DNA of 49,431 nt from Glutamicibacter sp. MNS18 (lineage in GTDB: Bacteria > Actinomycetota > Actinomycetes > Actinomycetales > Micrococcaceae): contig NZ_JAPCHW010000018.1 of the NCBI RefSeq assembly GCF_026107515.2, positions 1-49,431 of the forward strand. The letters are read 5' to 3'. The stretch's first letter is position 1; every line of letters begins with the position of its first letter. A program made the position numbers and the translations under genes. Below are positions 8,385-16,006 of the stretch, one piece after another. The notes beneath the pieces are model-generated. The model searched no databases. It saw nothing but the letters and a program-made list of their open reading frames with translations, and was not told the DNA's origin.

Positions 8385-8440
8385 AAAAAGTTCCTGAGGC
8401 GGAAAAGTCAGTAATCGACCGCAACCTCGAGGAACTTTTT
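8385..8440 (+). promoter_or_regulatory. Long hairpin masking the ribosome site of small ORF 2
   Basis: AAAAAGTTCCT (8385-8395) pairs perfectly with AGGAACTTTTT (8430-8440), and GAGG/CCTC (8396-8399 with 8425-8428) extends the stem across one bulged base. The 3' arm contains the GAGGAAC ribosome site of the ATG at 8443 and ends in five T residues. It can therefore act as an intrinsic terminator or as a translation block. Which one it is cannot be told from sequence. Confidence 0.65.
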
Positions 8441-8442
8441 CC

Positions 8443-8601
8443 ATGTCTGCCCCACTTCATACCACCACTCCACAGCGTGCTGTCCGTACCGCGGAACTAA
8501 TCTTCGCCGGACCGGAAAGCCTCAAGGCCCGCCGCGTGAACCACGGTTCGCCCACTGGTGCCACCCTCCCGATCCTTCAGGAGAGGAGGGGAGAAAAATG
8601 A
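8443..8601 (+). CDS. Small ORF 2 (52 residues), unknown
   Basis: ATG at 8443 follows GAGGAAC by 8 nt; this site lies in the 3' arm of the 8385-8440 hairpin. The product begins MSAPLHTTTPQRAVRT, contains AELIFAGPESLKARRVN and ends in a charged tail. It has no signal peptide, membrane segment or family I recognise. Its stop overlaps the start of small ORF 3 as ATGA (8598-8601), a classic sign of coupled translation, and its last codons contain the ribosome site GAGGAGGGGAG for that gene. The coupling makes both frames likely to be real. Confidence 0.6.
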   Translation: MSAPLHTTTPQRAVRTAELIFAGPESLKARRVNHGSPTGATLPILQERRGEK

Positions 8602-8720
8602 AAAAACGCTACCGTGGCGATCAGAGTGATCGCGTGAAGGCTACCCGGTTCCACCAGGCCAGCCGGGAACGCGAATTGAAAAACCATGTGCCGCCAGAAA
8701 TGTACTTCCGCATCCGCTGA
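8598..8720 (+). CDS. Small ORF 3 (40 residues), basic microprotein
   Basis: Starts at ATG 8598 overlapping the previous stop by 4 bp, with GAGGAGGGGAG a few bases upstream. The product is very basic and soluble: it begins MKKRYRGDQSDRVK, has SRERELKNH in the middle and ends MYFRIR. Such a composition suits an RNA- or nucleoprotein-binding microprotein, but that is only inference. A GC-rich terminator follows at 8800-8829. No known family recognised. Confidence 0.6.
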   Translation: MKKRYRGDQSDRVKATRFHQASRERELKNHVPPEMYFRIR

Positions 8721-8799
8721 GGATCGACCTGACGCCATTACCGTCAGTTCGAGACCGAAGGGATAACCTGATGGAAGCGCAAAAGAATATCGAGACAAG

Positions 8800-8829
8800 G
8801 CCCGCCGGCCAGCAGCCCGGCGGGCTTTG
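8800..8829 (+). terminator. Terminator of the small-gene unit
   Basis: A 9-bp GC stem (GCCCGCCGG, 8800-8808, with CCGGCGGGC, 8817-8825) is followed by TTTG. It closes the unit started near 8140 about 80 bp after small ORF 3. Confidence 0.75.
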
Positions 8830-8866
8830 CCGTACCCCACATATTGGTCACCGGAGGGACGCTGGT

Positions 8867-8912
8867 AAAACGGCGCGGCCCGTTGACCCTGAAGGGTCAA
8901 CGGGCCGCGCCG
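8867..8912 (-). terminator. Terminator of ino1
   Basis: A 20-bp perfect GC-rich stem (8871-8890 with 8893-8912) is followed on the minus strand by TTTT (8870-8867). It lies 17 bp after the ino1 stop. Confidence 0.9.
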
Positions 8913-8929
8913 GGACTAAGCAGCCGGTT

Positions 8930-10015
8930 CTAGCGCTCGATATCGCCGCGGATGAAGGCTTCGACCTTCTCGCGTGCGGATTCGTCATCGTACTGCTCCG
9001 GTGGAGATTTCATGAAGTAGCTCGAGGCAGAGAGGATCGGCCCACCCACTCCACGGTCCAGGGCGATCTTCGCAGCCCGCACCGCGTCGATGATGACACC
9101 GGCAGAGTTCGGGGAATCCCACACCTCGAGCTTGTATTCGAGGCTGACCGGGGCATCGCCGAAGTTGCGGCCCTCGAGGCGCACAAACGCCCACTTGCGG
9201 TCATCGAGCCAGGCGACGAAGTCACTGGGACCGATGTGCACATCGTCGTCACCCAGCTCGGCTGAGGTATTCGAGGTGACGGCCTGGGTCTTGGAGATCT
9301 TCTTGGACTCCAGTCGCTCACGCTCGAGCATGTTCTTGAAGTCCATATTCCCGCCAACGTTCAGCTGGTAGGTGCGGTCCAGGACGACACCGCGGTCTTC
9401 GAACAGCTTGGCCATGACCCGGTGGGTGATGGTGGCACCGATCTGGCTCTTGATGTCATCGCCCACGATCGGCACACCGGCATCGGTGAACTTCTGGGCC
9501 CACTCGGGAGTCCCGGCGATGAAGACAGGTAGCGCGTTGACAAAGGCGACACCGGCGTCGATGGCAGCCTGGGCGTAGAACTTGGCAGCCTGCTCCGAAC
9601 CGACCGGCAAGTAGCAGACCATGACATCAACTTGGGCTTCCTTGAGCGAGGCAACGATATCCACTGCTTCGGCGGCGGATTCCTCGATGGTCTGGCGGTA
9701 GTACTTGCCCAGGCCGTCCAGGGTGTGGCCACGCTGAACGGTCACACCGGTGGCCGGCACGTCTGCGATCTTGATGGTGTTATTCTCGCTGGCCAGAATG
9801 GCGTCGGCCAGGTCCAGCCCGACCTTCTTGGCATCCACGTCGTAGGCGGCAACAAACTGGACGTCGTTGACGTGATAATCGCCAAACTTGACGTGCATCA
9901 GTCCCGGCACGGCCGTATCGACCGTGGCATTTCGGTAGTACTCGACACCTTGGATAAGTGAGGTGGCACAGTTACCCACGCCAACGATGGCAACTCTGAT
10001 CGGGTTCGCCGACAC
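8930..10015 (-). CDS. ino1: Inositol-1-phosphate synthase
   Basis: This 361-residue NAD-dependent enzyme converts glucose 6-phosphate to inositol 1-phosphate, the precursor of mycothiol and of phosphatidylinositol in Actinobacteria. The NAD-binding motif [17 protein letters not shown] is at the N-terminus; [16 protein letters not shown] and the lysine-rich [12 protein letters not shown] segment are family hallmarks. The length is that of the short bacterial form. The GTG at 10015 is chosen because AAAGGAG lies 5 nt upstream; an upstream ATG would add 22 unlikely residues. A strong terminator follows. The padR regulator gene that usually lies beside ino1 is not found here. Confidence 0.95.
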   Translation of the reverse strand: MSANPIRVAIVGVGNCATSLIQGVEYYRNATVDTAVPGLMHVKFGDYHVNDVQFVAAYDVDAKKVGLDLADAILASENNTIKIADVPATGVTVQRGHTLDGLGKYYRQTIEESAAEAVDIVASLKEAQVDVMVCYLPVGSEQAAKFYAQAAIDAGVAFVNALPVFIAGTPEWAQKFTDAGVPIVGDDIKSQIGATITHRVMAKLFEDRGVVLDRTYQLNVGGNMDFKNMLERERLESKKISKTQAVTSNTSAELGDDDVHIGPSDFVAWLDDRKWAFVRLEGRNFGDAPVSLEYKLEVWDSPNSAGVIIDAVRAAKIALDRGVGGPILSASSYFMKSPPEQYDDESAREKVEAFIRGDIER

Positions 10016-10369
10016 ATGAACTCCTTTGGAAAAAAGATGAAAGCTTGGGGAGCGGATCCAATAGATAAGAGGTATCTGCAAACAGGCTCCCCATAGATCT
10101 TAAGTCCCTTGGGGGCCTATTTCATTCCCGACCTGACCGACCCGAGGTTCGCGGGCGCTTCACCGGCCATTGGAAAACCCGTCGACTTACATGTGCCTGC
10201 ACGATGATTGGCGTACTACACGCAAAAATATGTCAGGTTTAAAACCATAGACGCTAATGACCCCTTGGGGAAATACGGTGATTCCTATCCGAATTACTCA
10301 CAAAATCGACTCAAAATTCAAGTAACTAGCAAAATGGATATAGATACTGACAATGTGTGTGGCCCGATT
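10016..10369. other. Intergenic region between ino1 and the polymer cluster
   Basis: The ino1-proximal part holds its leader, with an 8-bp stem TGGGGAGC (10046-10053) / GCTCCCCA (10086-10093). The rest, about 10200-10360, is clearly AT-rich compared with the neighbourhood and contains no supportable gene. The cluster on its right ends here without an obvious GC-rich terminator. The base composition suits a junction of inserted DNA. Confidence 0.5.
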
Positions 10370-11584
10370 TCACGCATCAGCGAGATAGCGACGCAACTTT
10401 CGTGCTAACCGGAGCAAAGGAGCCGGCAGGGACGTCCTGACTCGTTGGCGGAACGGAAAATTCTTGATTTCGGCCAGCAACTGCGGGTCGGTAGTGAGCG
10501 CTCCCTGGCGGGCCCGGTGCGCCAAAAGCCGCAACGAATCCTCCAGATCACGATTGCCGCGGTGAAAGTAGTTCTCGCGCAGCCAGGTACGGTGCGGTGG
10601 GGTGAAATTCAGGTCCTGGAGGTCCTGGAGATTTCCCTGCAGTCCTGATCCGACGAACACGGTGTTGATCATGGAGTTGTTGACCCCGAAGTCGGTGAGA
10701 ACCAGTGTTGGTAATCCGCGGTCAACTGCTTCCAGCGCAGCGGTGGAGGAAACCGTAACCAAGGCGCTTCCCGGGAGCAGGTAGTCACGCAGGGCGCCCG
10801 TGGCAAACGTCAGGTGAGTACTTTTGGTGAAACGACCAGCCGCCTTCATCTGCTCCATCAGGCTGTCGAACGGGTATTTCTCCAGGTGTGTCTGGGGCTC
10901 ACCGGCTCGAGCGCGCAGCTTGATCACCACTTCCGTACCCGGATTGAGCCGAGCGACCGACTCCAGGGCAAGCAGGATCTGCGCTCGTTCCTCACGGCCT
11001 ACGGGAACCTTGGCTTGTGGCGCGAAGACCACCTGCTTGATGGGATCCTGGCATATGGCGGGAAACCCTTGTGAGCAGAGGAACGGAAGCTTGCCCACCA
11101 GGATTGTCGGGTGGTGGCCGGGGGAGGACTCCGCCAGATCCGCGAAGTCACGTGCTTCGGCATGGGAATGGCAAATGAAGCCGTCACCGGCACGCCGGAA
11201 GTTCCATCCCTTGGCTGTTGCCGGGAATGCGACTCCGGGAAGCGCGGAAACCAGCGCGGTACGGCGTGCGTTCCGTGGTTCGCTACGCAACACCCGGGCA
11301 TAGATCTCGGCGACCACAGGCCCGGTGGCCGAGGCGAAGAGCAGGTCTTCGGGAACCGCGGTGGCGCTGAGCTGGCTTAGCGTGAGGACCTGGATATCCT
11401 GCGCGTCCATATCAGTCCCCGCGAAGGCCGCCTCGATCTGCTCATGGGTCGGGGTGGTCGGTGTGCGGACCAGGATGATCCTGCGATCCCAGCTGGGACC
11501 CAGGCGGTGCAGCAGGCTGGTGGCCAATTTCAGATACGAGTCCGAATCAGCCACCGCGAGAATGCTAGGAGCCACTGATTTCAC
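10370..11584 (-). CDS. Putative glycosyltransferase (DUF6716-like), last gene of the polymer cluster
   Basis: A protein of 404 residues with the two-domain look of GT-B transferases: an N-terminal ILAVADSDSYLKLATSLLHRLG segment, a central LVGKLPFLCSQGFPAI, and a C-terminal half with VVIKLRARAGEPQTH and a predicted donor-site loop VTVSSTAALEAVDRGLPTLVL. These agree with the actinobacterial DUF6716 glycosyltransferase-like family found beside nonulosonic acid genes, as far as I remember. GTG at 11584 overlaps the preceding stop as TAGTG, so translation is coupled; GTG at 11575 is the alternative. Acceptor and linkage cannot be deduced. It has no membrane segment. Confidence 0.65.
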   Translation of the reverse strand: MKSVAPSILAVADSDSYLKLATSLLHRLGPSWDRRIILVRTPTTPTHEQIEAAFAGTDMDAQDIQVLTLSQLSATAVPEDLLFASATGPVVAEIYARVLRSEPRNARRTALVSALPGVAFPATAKGWNFRRAGDGFICHSHAEARDFADLAESSPGHHPTILVGKLPFLCSQGFPAICQDPIKQVVFAPQAKVPVGREERAQILLALESVARLNPGTEVVIKLRARAGEPQTHLEKYPFDSLMEQMKAAGRFTKSTHLTFATGALRDYLLPGSALVTVSSTAALEAVDRGLPTLVLTDFGVNNSMINTVFVGSGLQGNLQDLQDLNFTPPHRTWLRENYFHRGNRDLEDSLRLLAHRARQGALTTDPQLLAEIKNFPFRQRVRTSLPAPLLRLARKLRRYLADA

Positions 11585-12597
11585 TACACTTTCAGGGAAC
11601 TGGAAAGATGCTCGCGTACCTCGGGAGGCGTTGTGCCGGTCCACCAGCTACCGGGCACCGGCTTGGGGAAGATCCGGTTCCGCTCGGTGCCAAGCAACAG
11701 CCGCAACGACGGGATCACGGTGGATGGCAGGGAACGGATCTGTTGGCCGGGTTTCAGAGCCCGTAGACGCATTTCGATTGGGATGGTGTGTTCCTTCATA
11801 TGGACACCGGGCAGTGTCGCAATCAATTTCAGTGTTTCGGGATTTTCACGTCGGTGTGGGAAATACGCGAAGGGGCCATCGGCGGCCAGCTCGGCCAACC
11901 AGCCAAGGTAGGGTTCGGTGTGGATCAGGCCATCGGCGCTCATCGCCGAACCGATGACGAGGGTCGGTTCGGGGAACTTCTCCTCAACCGGCTGTGCGGC
12001 CAGCCATTCGAACCTGTGCCGCGCGAACTTGATCCCGACCTCGTGCATTCGCTCCCGGGTTTCCTGGCCGACGTCCAGGGCGGAAACGATCAGTAGCCTC
12101 TGGTCACGGGCCATGAACCGCAGTCGGTACCACAAGGCCAGTCCCAGGGCCTTGCGGCTGGCGGAATTGTTGGTTCGGCCGCGCACGATGGGGGTGGGCT
12201 CGGTGCTGATCAGTTGGCGAATCAGGGCCAGGGTGGCCATGCCGTCATCGATGATCACCACTTCCTTGGCTTGCACGGGACCCAGAAGGGTGCGCTGGAC
12301 CCGGCCGGAATAGGCATCCCCGGTGACCCAGCGGTCATCGGTGCGTATCGGAGTCGGAGGACGTCGAGCCGGATCATTGATGGACAACCCGGCAGGTGCG
12401 GCCGCCAACAAGGCTCGGGTGGTCGCCGCCAGCGGCATGTTCTTACGCGGAACGATCATCGTTTCGGTGCCCAGCAAACCGGCCGCATGTGTCTCCACCG
12501 CCGAGAGCAGCTGCAGCGGGGACTCGACCCAGACCTTGGATGCACCGAACCGGGGACGGGCAACCTCGGCTTCGGGCACATATTCGAAATCCGTCAT
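11584..12597 (-). CDS. Putative sialyltransferase-like glycosyltransferase
   Basis: This 337-residue protein has VVIIDDGMATL near residue 120-130 and YFPHRRENPETLKLI near residue 250. They fit the two signatures of bacterial sialyltransferases, an acidic-acidic-Gly motif (catalytic base) and a His motif that binds CMP. The spacing and the HRRE sequence look most like family GT52. Start is the ATG at 12597, only 2 bp after the preceding stop. A long open extension upstream is antisense-type sequence without a ribosome site and was rejected. It probably adds a nonulosonic residue or another sugar to the polymer; donor identity is inferred from the neighbouring neuA and neuB. Confidence 0.65.
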   Translation of the reverse strand: MTDFEYVPEAEVARPRFGASKVWVESPLQLLSAVETHAAGLLGTETMIVPRKNMPLAATTRALLAAAPAGLSINDPARRPPTPIRTDDRWVTGDAYSGRVQRTLLGPVQAKEVVIIDDGMATLALIRQLISTEPTPIVRGRTNNSASRKALGLALWYRLRFMARDQRLLIVSALDVGQETRERMHEVGIKFARHRFEWLAAQPVEEKFPEPTLVIGSAMSADGLIHTEPYLGWLAELAADGPFAYFPHRRENPETLKLIATLPGVHMKEHTIPIEMRLRALKPGQQIRSLPSTVIPSLRLLLGTERNRIFPKPVPGSWWTGTTPPEVREHLSSSLKV

Positions 12598-12599
12598 GC

Positions 12600-13973
12600 T
12601 CACGCCTTCACATCCAGCTTCTGCGCGACCTGTTTGACGACACGTGCCGAACGGCGACGAAGACCGCGCACCTTGCGTCCGGCCGCACGCCGCAGCCGCA
12701 CCACGGGATGGCGGTGCCCCGCCGGGTGCGCCCACCGCGGTGGCAGGTCCAGGGCTGCAAGCCGACGGCGTTTGAAGTAGCCGCTGCTCTGCCCGTAGCT
12801 GCTCTGCAGAAACCGCTCGGCAGCGGGACGCAACATCGGCAGCTGGTCGGCCTGCATACAGAAGGCGATGGCCTTGACCAGCTCACCGAGCATATCGGTT
12901 GAACCTTCCGGCACGTCGGCGGGGACCGGGTAGTCCTCGACGAACAGCGCATGGATCAGGCTCAACGGAATCCGGTTCGAATTCTGGTACGGCGCCAGTA
13001 CCTTTAGCAGCTGCCCGGTGCCTACGGCGCACACAGGTACCCGGAGCATGAACTGCGCGGTTGCCAAGGCGGTGGAGAAGCAGGAGACCACCAATGTCGG
13101 TTTCATCCGGCTGATCACCGTCTCGGCGAGCAGCGGACTGCGTAACCAGGTGAAACCCAGGCCGCGCTCCGCAGCCAGGGTTGCCAGCCGGTAGGTGGCT
13201 GCCGGGGAAGAGCTCGGATGCGGTTTGAAGACGATGTGGTTGAGCCCCTGATCGGCGGCACATTGCAGCATTCTCAGGTGCAGCTCGAGCTCCTGGTCGG
13301 CATCGAGCAAGCCCAGTGCACCGAGGTATTGGCCCAGGACCAGGGCGTGGTTGCCCGGGACTTCGGGCAGTTCGCTGCCCGGCGAATCGTCGCGGACCAG
13401 TTCCTCGAACACCGTCTGCAGGGCAGAAAGTGGCACCACCTGGCGTTCCGGTGCCAGTTCACGCAGCAGCACGGGTTCAAGACCGGGCACCAGATCCACG
13501 TGGCAGGTGCCGATGATGCGCTGGGTGATGATCCGTGGCAGCTTATTGCGGGTTGGCCCGTAGGACATCAGGCCGTCGGAGTGCACGATGATCGGCGCGT
13601 CATGGAAGATCCGGGCCAGTGCCTGGGCCGGATTCACCTGGATGGATTCGACTACCAGGGTGACCGGTTCGTCACCGAGATCCCAGGCCTGCCGTAGCAG
13701 CCGTTCAAAGGTGACCAGTTCCTCGGTGCGGGGATTCCACGCCCCGGCACGCCGCGGCGCGGTGAGCGCCCCCAGATCCACGACGTTATCGAAGCGGGCG
13801 GCCACGGAGTCGAAGCCGGGACCTTCGTCCAGCGGCACGGTCAGTTCGGGACAGATCGAGCCGTTGGCCAGCACCAGCACGCGGCGATCGGCATCCGGCA
13901 GGGAACGGGTGTCGAGCATTGCGGCCAGGCACATCAGCTGGAAGCTGGAAGAGGCCACCAGTAACTGGATCAT
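12600..13973 (-). CDS. Polysialyltransferase-family protein
   Basis: A 457-residue protein resembling the alpha-2,8-polysialyltransferase family (PF07388). It shows the acidic-Gly motif in IIVHSDGLMSYG (about 130-140), the CMP-binding HP motif in VFKPHPSSSPA (about 255-265) and the serine motif SCFSTALATAQF (about 305-315). The last 35-40 residues are very basic (RRAAGRKVRGLRRRSARVV), which would suit peripheral attachment to the membrane where the polymer is made. ATG at 13973 overlaps the preceding stop by four bases (ATGA). It likely uses the CMP-sugar made by the upstream synthetase to extend a poly-nonulosonate chain. Product linkage is unknown. Confidence 0.7.
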   Translation of the reverse strand: MIQLLVASSSFQLMCLAAMLDTRSLPDADRRVLVLANGSICPELTVPLDEGPGFDSVAARFDNVVDLGALTAPRRAGAWNPRTEELVTFERLLRQAWDLGDEPVTLVVESIQVNPAQALARIFHDAPIIVHSDGLMSYGPTRNKLPRIITQRIIGTCHVDLVPGLEPVLLRELAPERQVVPLSALQTVFEELVRDDSPGSELPEVPGNHALVLGQYLGALGLLDADQELELHLRMLQCAADQGLNHIVFKPHPSSSPAATYRLATLAAERGLGFTWLRSPLLAETVISRMKPTLVVSCFSTALATAQFMLRVPVCAVGTGQLLKVLAPYQNSNRIPLSLIHALFVEDYPVPADVPEGSTDMLGELVKAIAFCMQADQLPMLRPAAERFLQSSYGQSSGYFKRRRLAALDLPPRWAHPAGHRHPVVRLRRAAGRKVRGLRRRSARVVKQVAQKLDVKA

Positions 13974-14977
13974 GGGTTCACCTTCAACACGCTGGGTTTG
14001 TGCAGGGCCAGCAGCAATCCGCGGCGCCGGTCATCCAGATCCCGCAGGGCCTCGGCGAGGTGACGTTGCGGCATGGCGGCCATGGCGGTGGAGATTTCCC
14101 GGCGGAGCCGGGCCGCCATCGCGGGCGGGAAGTTCCGGGCCCGATCCAGATGGTGGCAGCTCACGGCGAAGAACTGCCGTAGCGCCTTGGGCAGGAACTG
14201 TTCGGCGTCCCGGTCGGTGAACACCAGGTTCACGATCTTGAGGTAGGCGTGCACGAAGTGCAGTTGCCGTTCGTCGAAGACCTGTGTCAGCGAGGCGCTG
14301 TTACCGCGGCGGTAGAAGAACCCGGGTTCGCCCACCACGGCGTAACGGCCGGCGGCCAGGAACAGCTGCCAGGTCCACAACCGGTCCTCGCAGGTGTCCA
14401 GCGACTCGTCGAACCATGGGGCGGGCAGCACATCATGGCGGAACAGGCCGGTGGGAGGGAAGGGATAATCGATCATCGAGCTGGCAGCAACGGGCAGGAT
14501 ATCCGCCCGGGGCTCGAGCACCGTGTGCCGTCTGGCCTGCGGGGCGCGGTGGATATTCCGGGTGGCCCCGGTGACCTGGACATGGTCGCAACGCACGAAA
14601 TCGACGTCCAGGTCCTCCAGGTCGCTGGCCAACCGGGCCAGGTGATCCCGGGAGAACCAGTCATCCGGATCCAGGAAGGCGATGTATTGACCTGTCGCTG
14701 CCTCCAGCCCGGTGTTACGTGCCGCCGAAACCCCGCGGTTCTGCCCGTGGCCGACCAGCTTCAGGTTCTGCAGCCGGTGGGTGTAACCGGAAACCAGGGT
14801 CGCGGTCAGGTCCGTGGAGGCGTCATCAACGACGATGACCTCCAGGGTGAACCGTCCCAGCCGTTGGGCCGCCAGGGAATCGAGCGCATCGGTGATGTAG
14901 GGCTCCTGGTTGTAGGCCGGGATGATCACGCTGATTTGCCCGGCGATTCGTTCCGTGGCGGTGGGGGGTTCGGTCAC
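13970..14977 (-). CDS. GT2-family glycosyltransferase
   Basis: This 335-residue cytoplasmic GT-A enzyme transfers a sugar from a nucleotide-activated donor. The N-terminal domain carries ISVIIPAYNQEPYITDALDSL, EVIVVDDASTDLT (first Asp pair), NRGVSAARNTGLEAA and FLDPDDWF (the DxD metal site). The region near 215-225 (DESLDTCEDRLWTWQL) carries the catalytic ED motif. No membrane helices are seen. The start is a GTG at 14977 with AGGA about 11 nt upstream. It follows a hairpin at 15023-15057 after neuB and is translationally coupled to the next gene by an ATGA overlap. It probably starts the polymer or adds its second sugar. Confidence 0.88.
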   Translation of the reverse strand: MTEPPTATERIAGQISVIIPAYNQEPYITDALDSLAAQRLGRFTLEVIVVDDASTDLTATLVSGYTHRLQNLKLVGHGQNRGVSAARNTGLEAATGQYIAFLDPDDWFSRDHLARLASDLEDLDVDFVRCDHVQVTGATRNIHRAPQARRHTVLEPRADILPVAASSMIDYPFPPTGLFRHDVLPAPWFDESLDTCEDRLWTWQLFLAAGRYAVVGEPGFFYRRGNSASLTQVFDERQLHFVHAYLKIVNLVFTDRDAEQFLPKALRQFFAVSCHHLDRARNFPPAMAARLRREISTAMAAMPQRHLAEALRDLDDRRRGLLLALHKPSVLKVNP

Positions 14978-15022
14978 TGACGATTCATTCCTAGTTGGTA
15001 GTTGGAAACGGCGGGGATGCGG

Positions 15023-15057
15023 GTTTTCCGGGGCTCCTGGCAGGAACCCCGGAAAAC
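15023..15057 (-). terminator. Hairpin between neuB and the glycosyltransferase genes
   Basis: GTTTTCCGGGG (15023-15033) pairs with CCCCGGAAAAC (15047-15057), with a further inner stem. It lies 25 bp after the neuB stop inside the cluster. It may be a partial terminator that gives more neuA-neuB than transferase transcript. Confidence 0.6.
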
Positions 15058-15081
15058 ACCGGTCACTGGGTGGCCGGAAGC

Positions 15082-15975
15082 CTAGCCGTCGACGCGGCGC
15101 AGGCGGGAGAGGGGAGCGAGCTCACCGGGGAAGACGCGCTTGACGCCGTCGCCCATGGCCTGCTCCAGGATGCGGATATCGCGGATCAGCGCCTCGAAGC
15201 CCTTGGGCTCCAACGAGGAGGCCTGGTCCGAACCCCACATGGTGCGGTCCAGGGTGATGTGGCGTTCCACGGTGACCGCGCCCAGGGCCACGGCGGCCAA
15301 CGAGATCTGCAGGCCGCGTTCGTGGCCGGAGTAGCCCACCGGGACCTGGTAGCGGTCGCGCAGGGTCTCGATCATGCGCAGGTTGGCTTCCTCGGGAGGC
15401 AGCGGGTAGGTGGAAGTGGCGTGCATCAGCACCAGGTTGTTGGTACCCAGGGTCTCCACGGCCTTATCGATCTGCTCGATGGTGGACATGCCGGTGGAGA
15501 GGATGATCGGCTTGCCGGTCTCGGCCAGCGCCTTGAGCAGCTCGAGGTCGGTGACCGAGGCGGAGGCAACCTTGTGGGTGACGGCACCCTGGGCTTCCAT
15601 GAACTCCACCGAAGGGACATCCCAGGGGGAGGCGAAGGCGTGCAGCCCCTTGGAGGCGGCGTAGGAGATCAGTTCCCTGTACTGCTCTTCGCCGAACTCC
15701 ACACGGTAGCGGTAGTCCAGGTAGGTCATATCGCCCCAGGGGGTGGAGCGGATCTTGTCGCGCATGTCCATCGGGGTGGAGATTTCCGGGGTGCGCTTCT
15801 GGAACTTCACGGCGTTGGCGCCAGCGGCGGCCGAAACGTCGATCAGCTGCTTGGCGATCTCGATGTCACCGTTGTGGTTGATGCCGATCTCGCCGATCAC
15901 GTAGACCTGCTGGCCGGTGCCGAGCAGGTTCTCGCCGATGGCTACTGGCTTGATATCGGTGGTTACGCTGGTCAT
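15082..15975 (-). CDS. neuB: N-acetylneuraminate-type (nonulosonate) synthase lacking the SAF domain
   Basis: This enzyme condenses phosphoenolpyruvate with a six-carbon sugar to make a nine-carbon keto acid. Signatures are IGEIGINHNGD, ANAVKFQKR, STGMSTIEQ, HATSTYPLPPEEANL, VGYSGHERG and VERHITLDRTMWGSDQASSLEP, so the TIM barrel is complete. The protein is 297 residues and ends at LSRLRRVDG, exactly where other NeuB proteins (about 345 residues) continue into the SAF (antifreeze-like) domain that closes the partner's active site. ATG at 15975 follows GAAAGG; frames upstream overlap neuA and were rejected. It lies 31 bp after the CMP-synthetase gene. Whether the substrate is ManNAc, a mannose phosphate or another sugar is not visible. 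Confidence 0.88.
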   Translation of the reverse strand: MTSVTTDIKPVAIGENLLGTGQQVYVIGEIGINHNGDIEIAKQLIDVSAAAGANAVKFQKRTPEISTPMDMRDKIRSTPWGDMTYLDYRYRVEFGEEQYRELISYAASKGLHAFASPWDVPSVEFMEAQGAVTHKVASASVTDLELLKALAETGKPIILSTGMSTIEQIDKAVETLGTNNLVLMHATSTYPLPPEEANLRMIETLRDRYQVPVGYSGHERGLQISLAAVALGAVTVERHITLDRTMWGSDQASSLEPKGFEALIRDIRILEQAMGDGVKRVFPGELAPLSRLRRVDG

Positions 15976-16006
15976 GGTTGCTGCCTTTCGTAGGGATGGA
16001 AAGTCT

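Noticed and set aside
8771-9265. Plus-strand frame after small ORF 3
   Set aside because: It runs through two terminator hairpins and then antisense to ino1; no coding signal.
10208-10408. 66-codon plus-strand frame between ino1 and the polymer cluster
   Set aside because: It lies in AT-rich DNA, has no ribosome site, and overlaps the 3' end of the last cluster gene.
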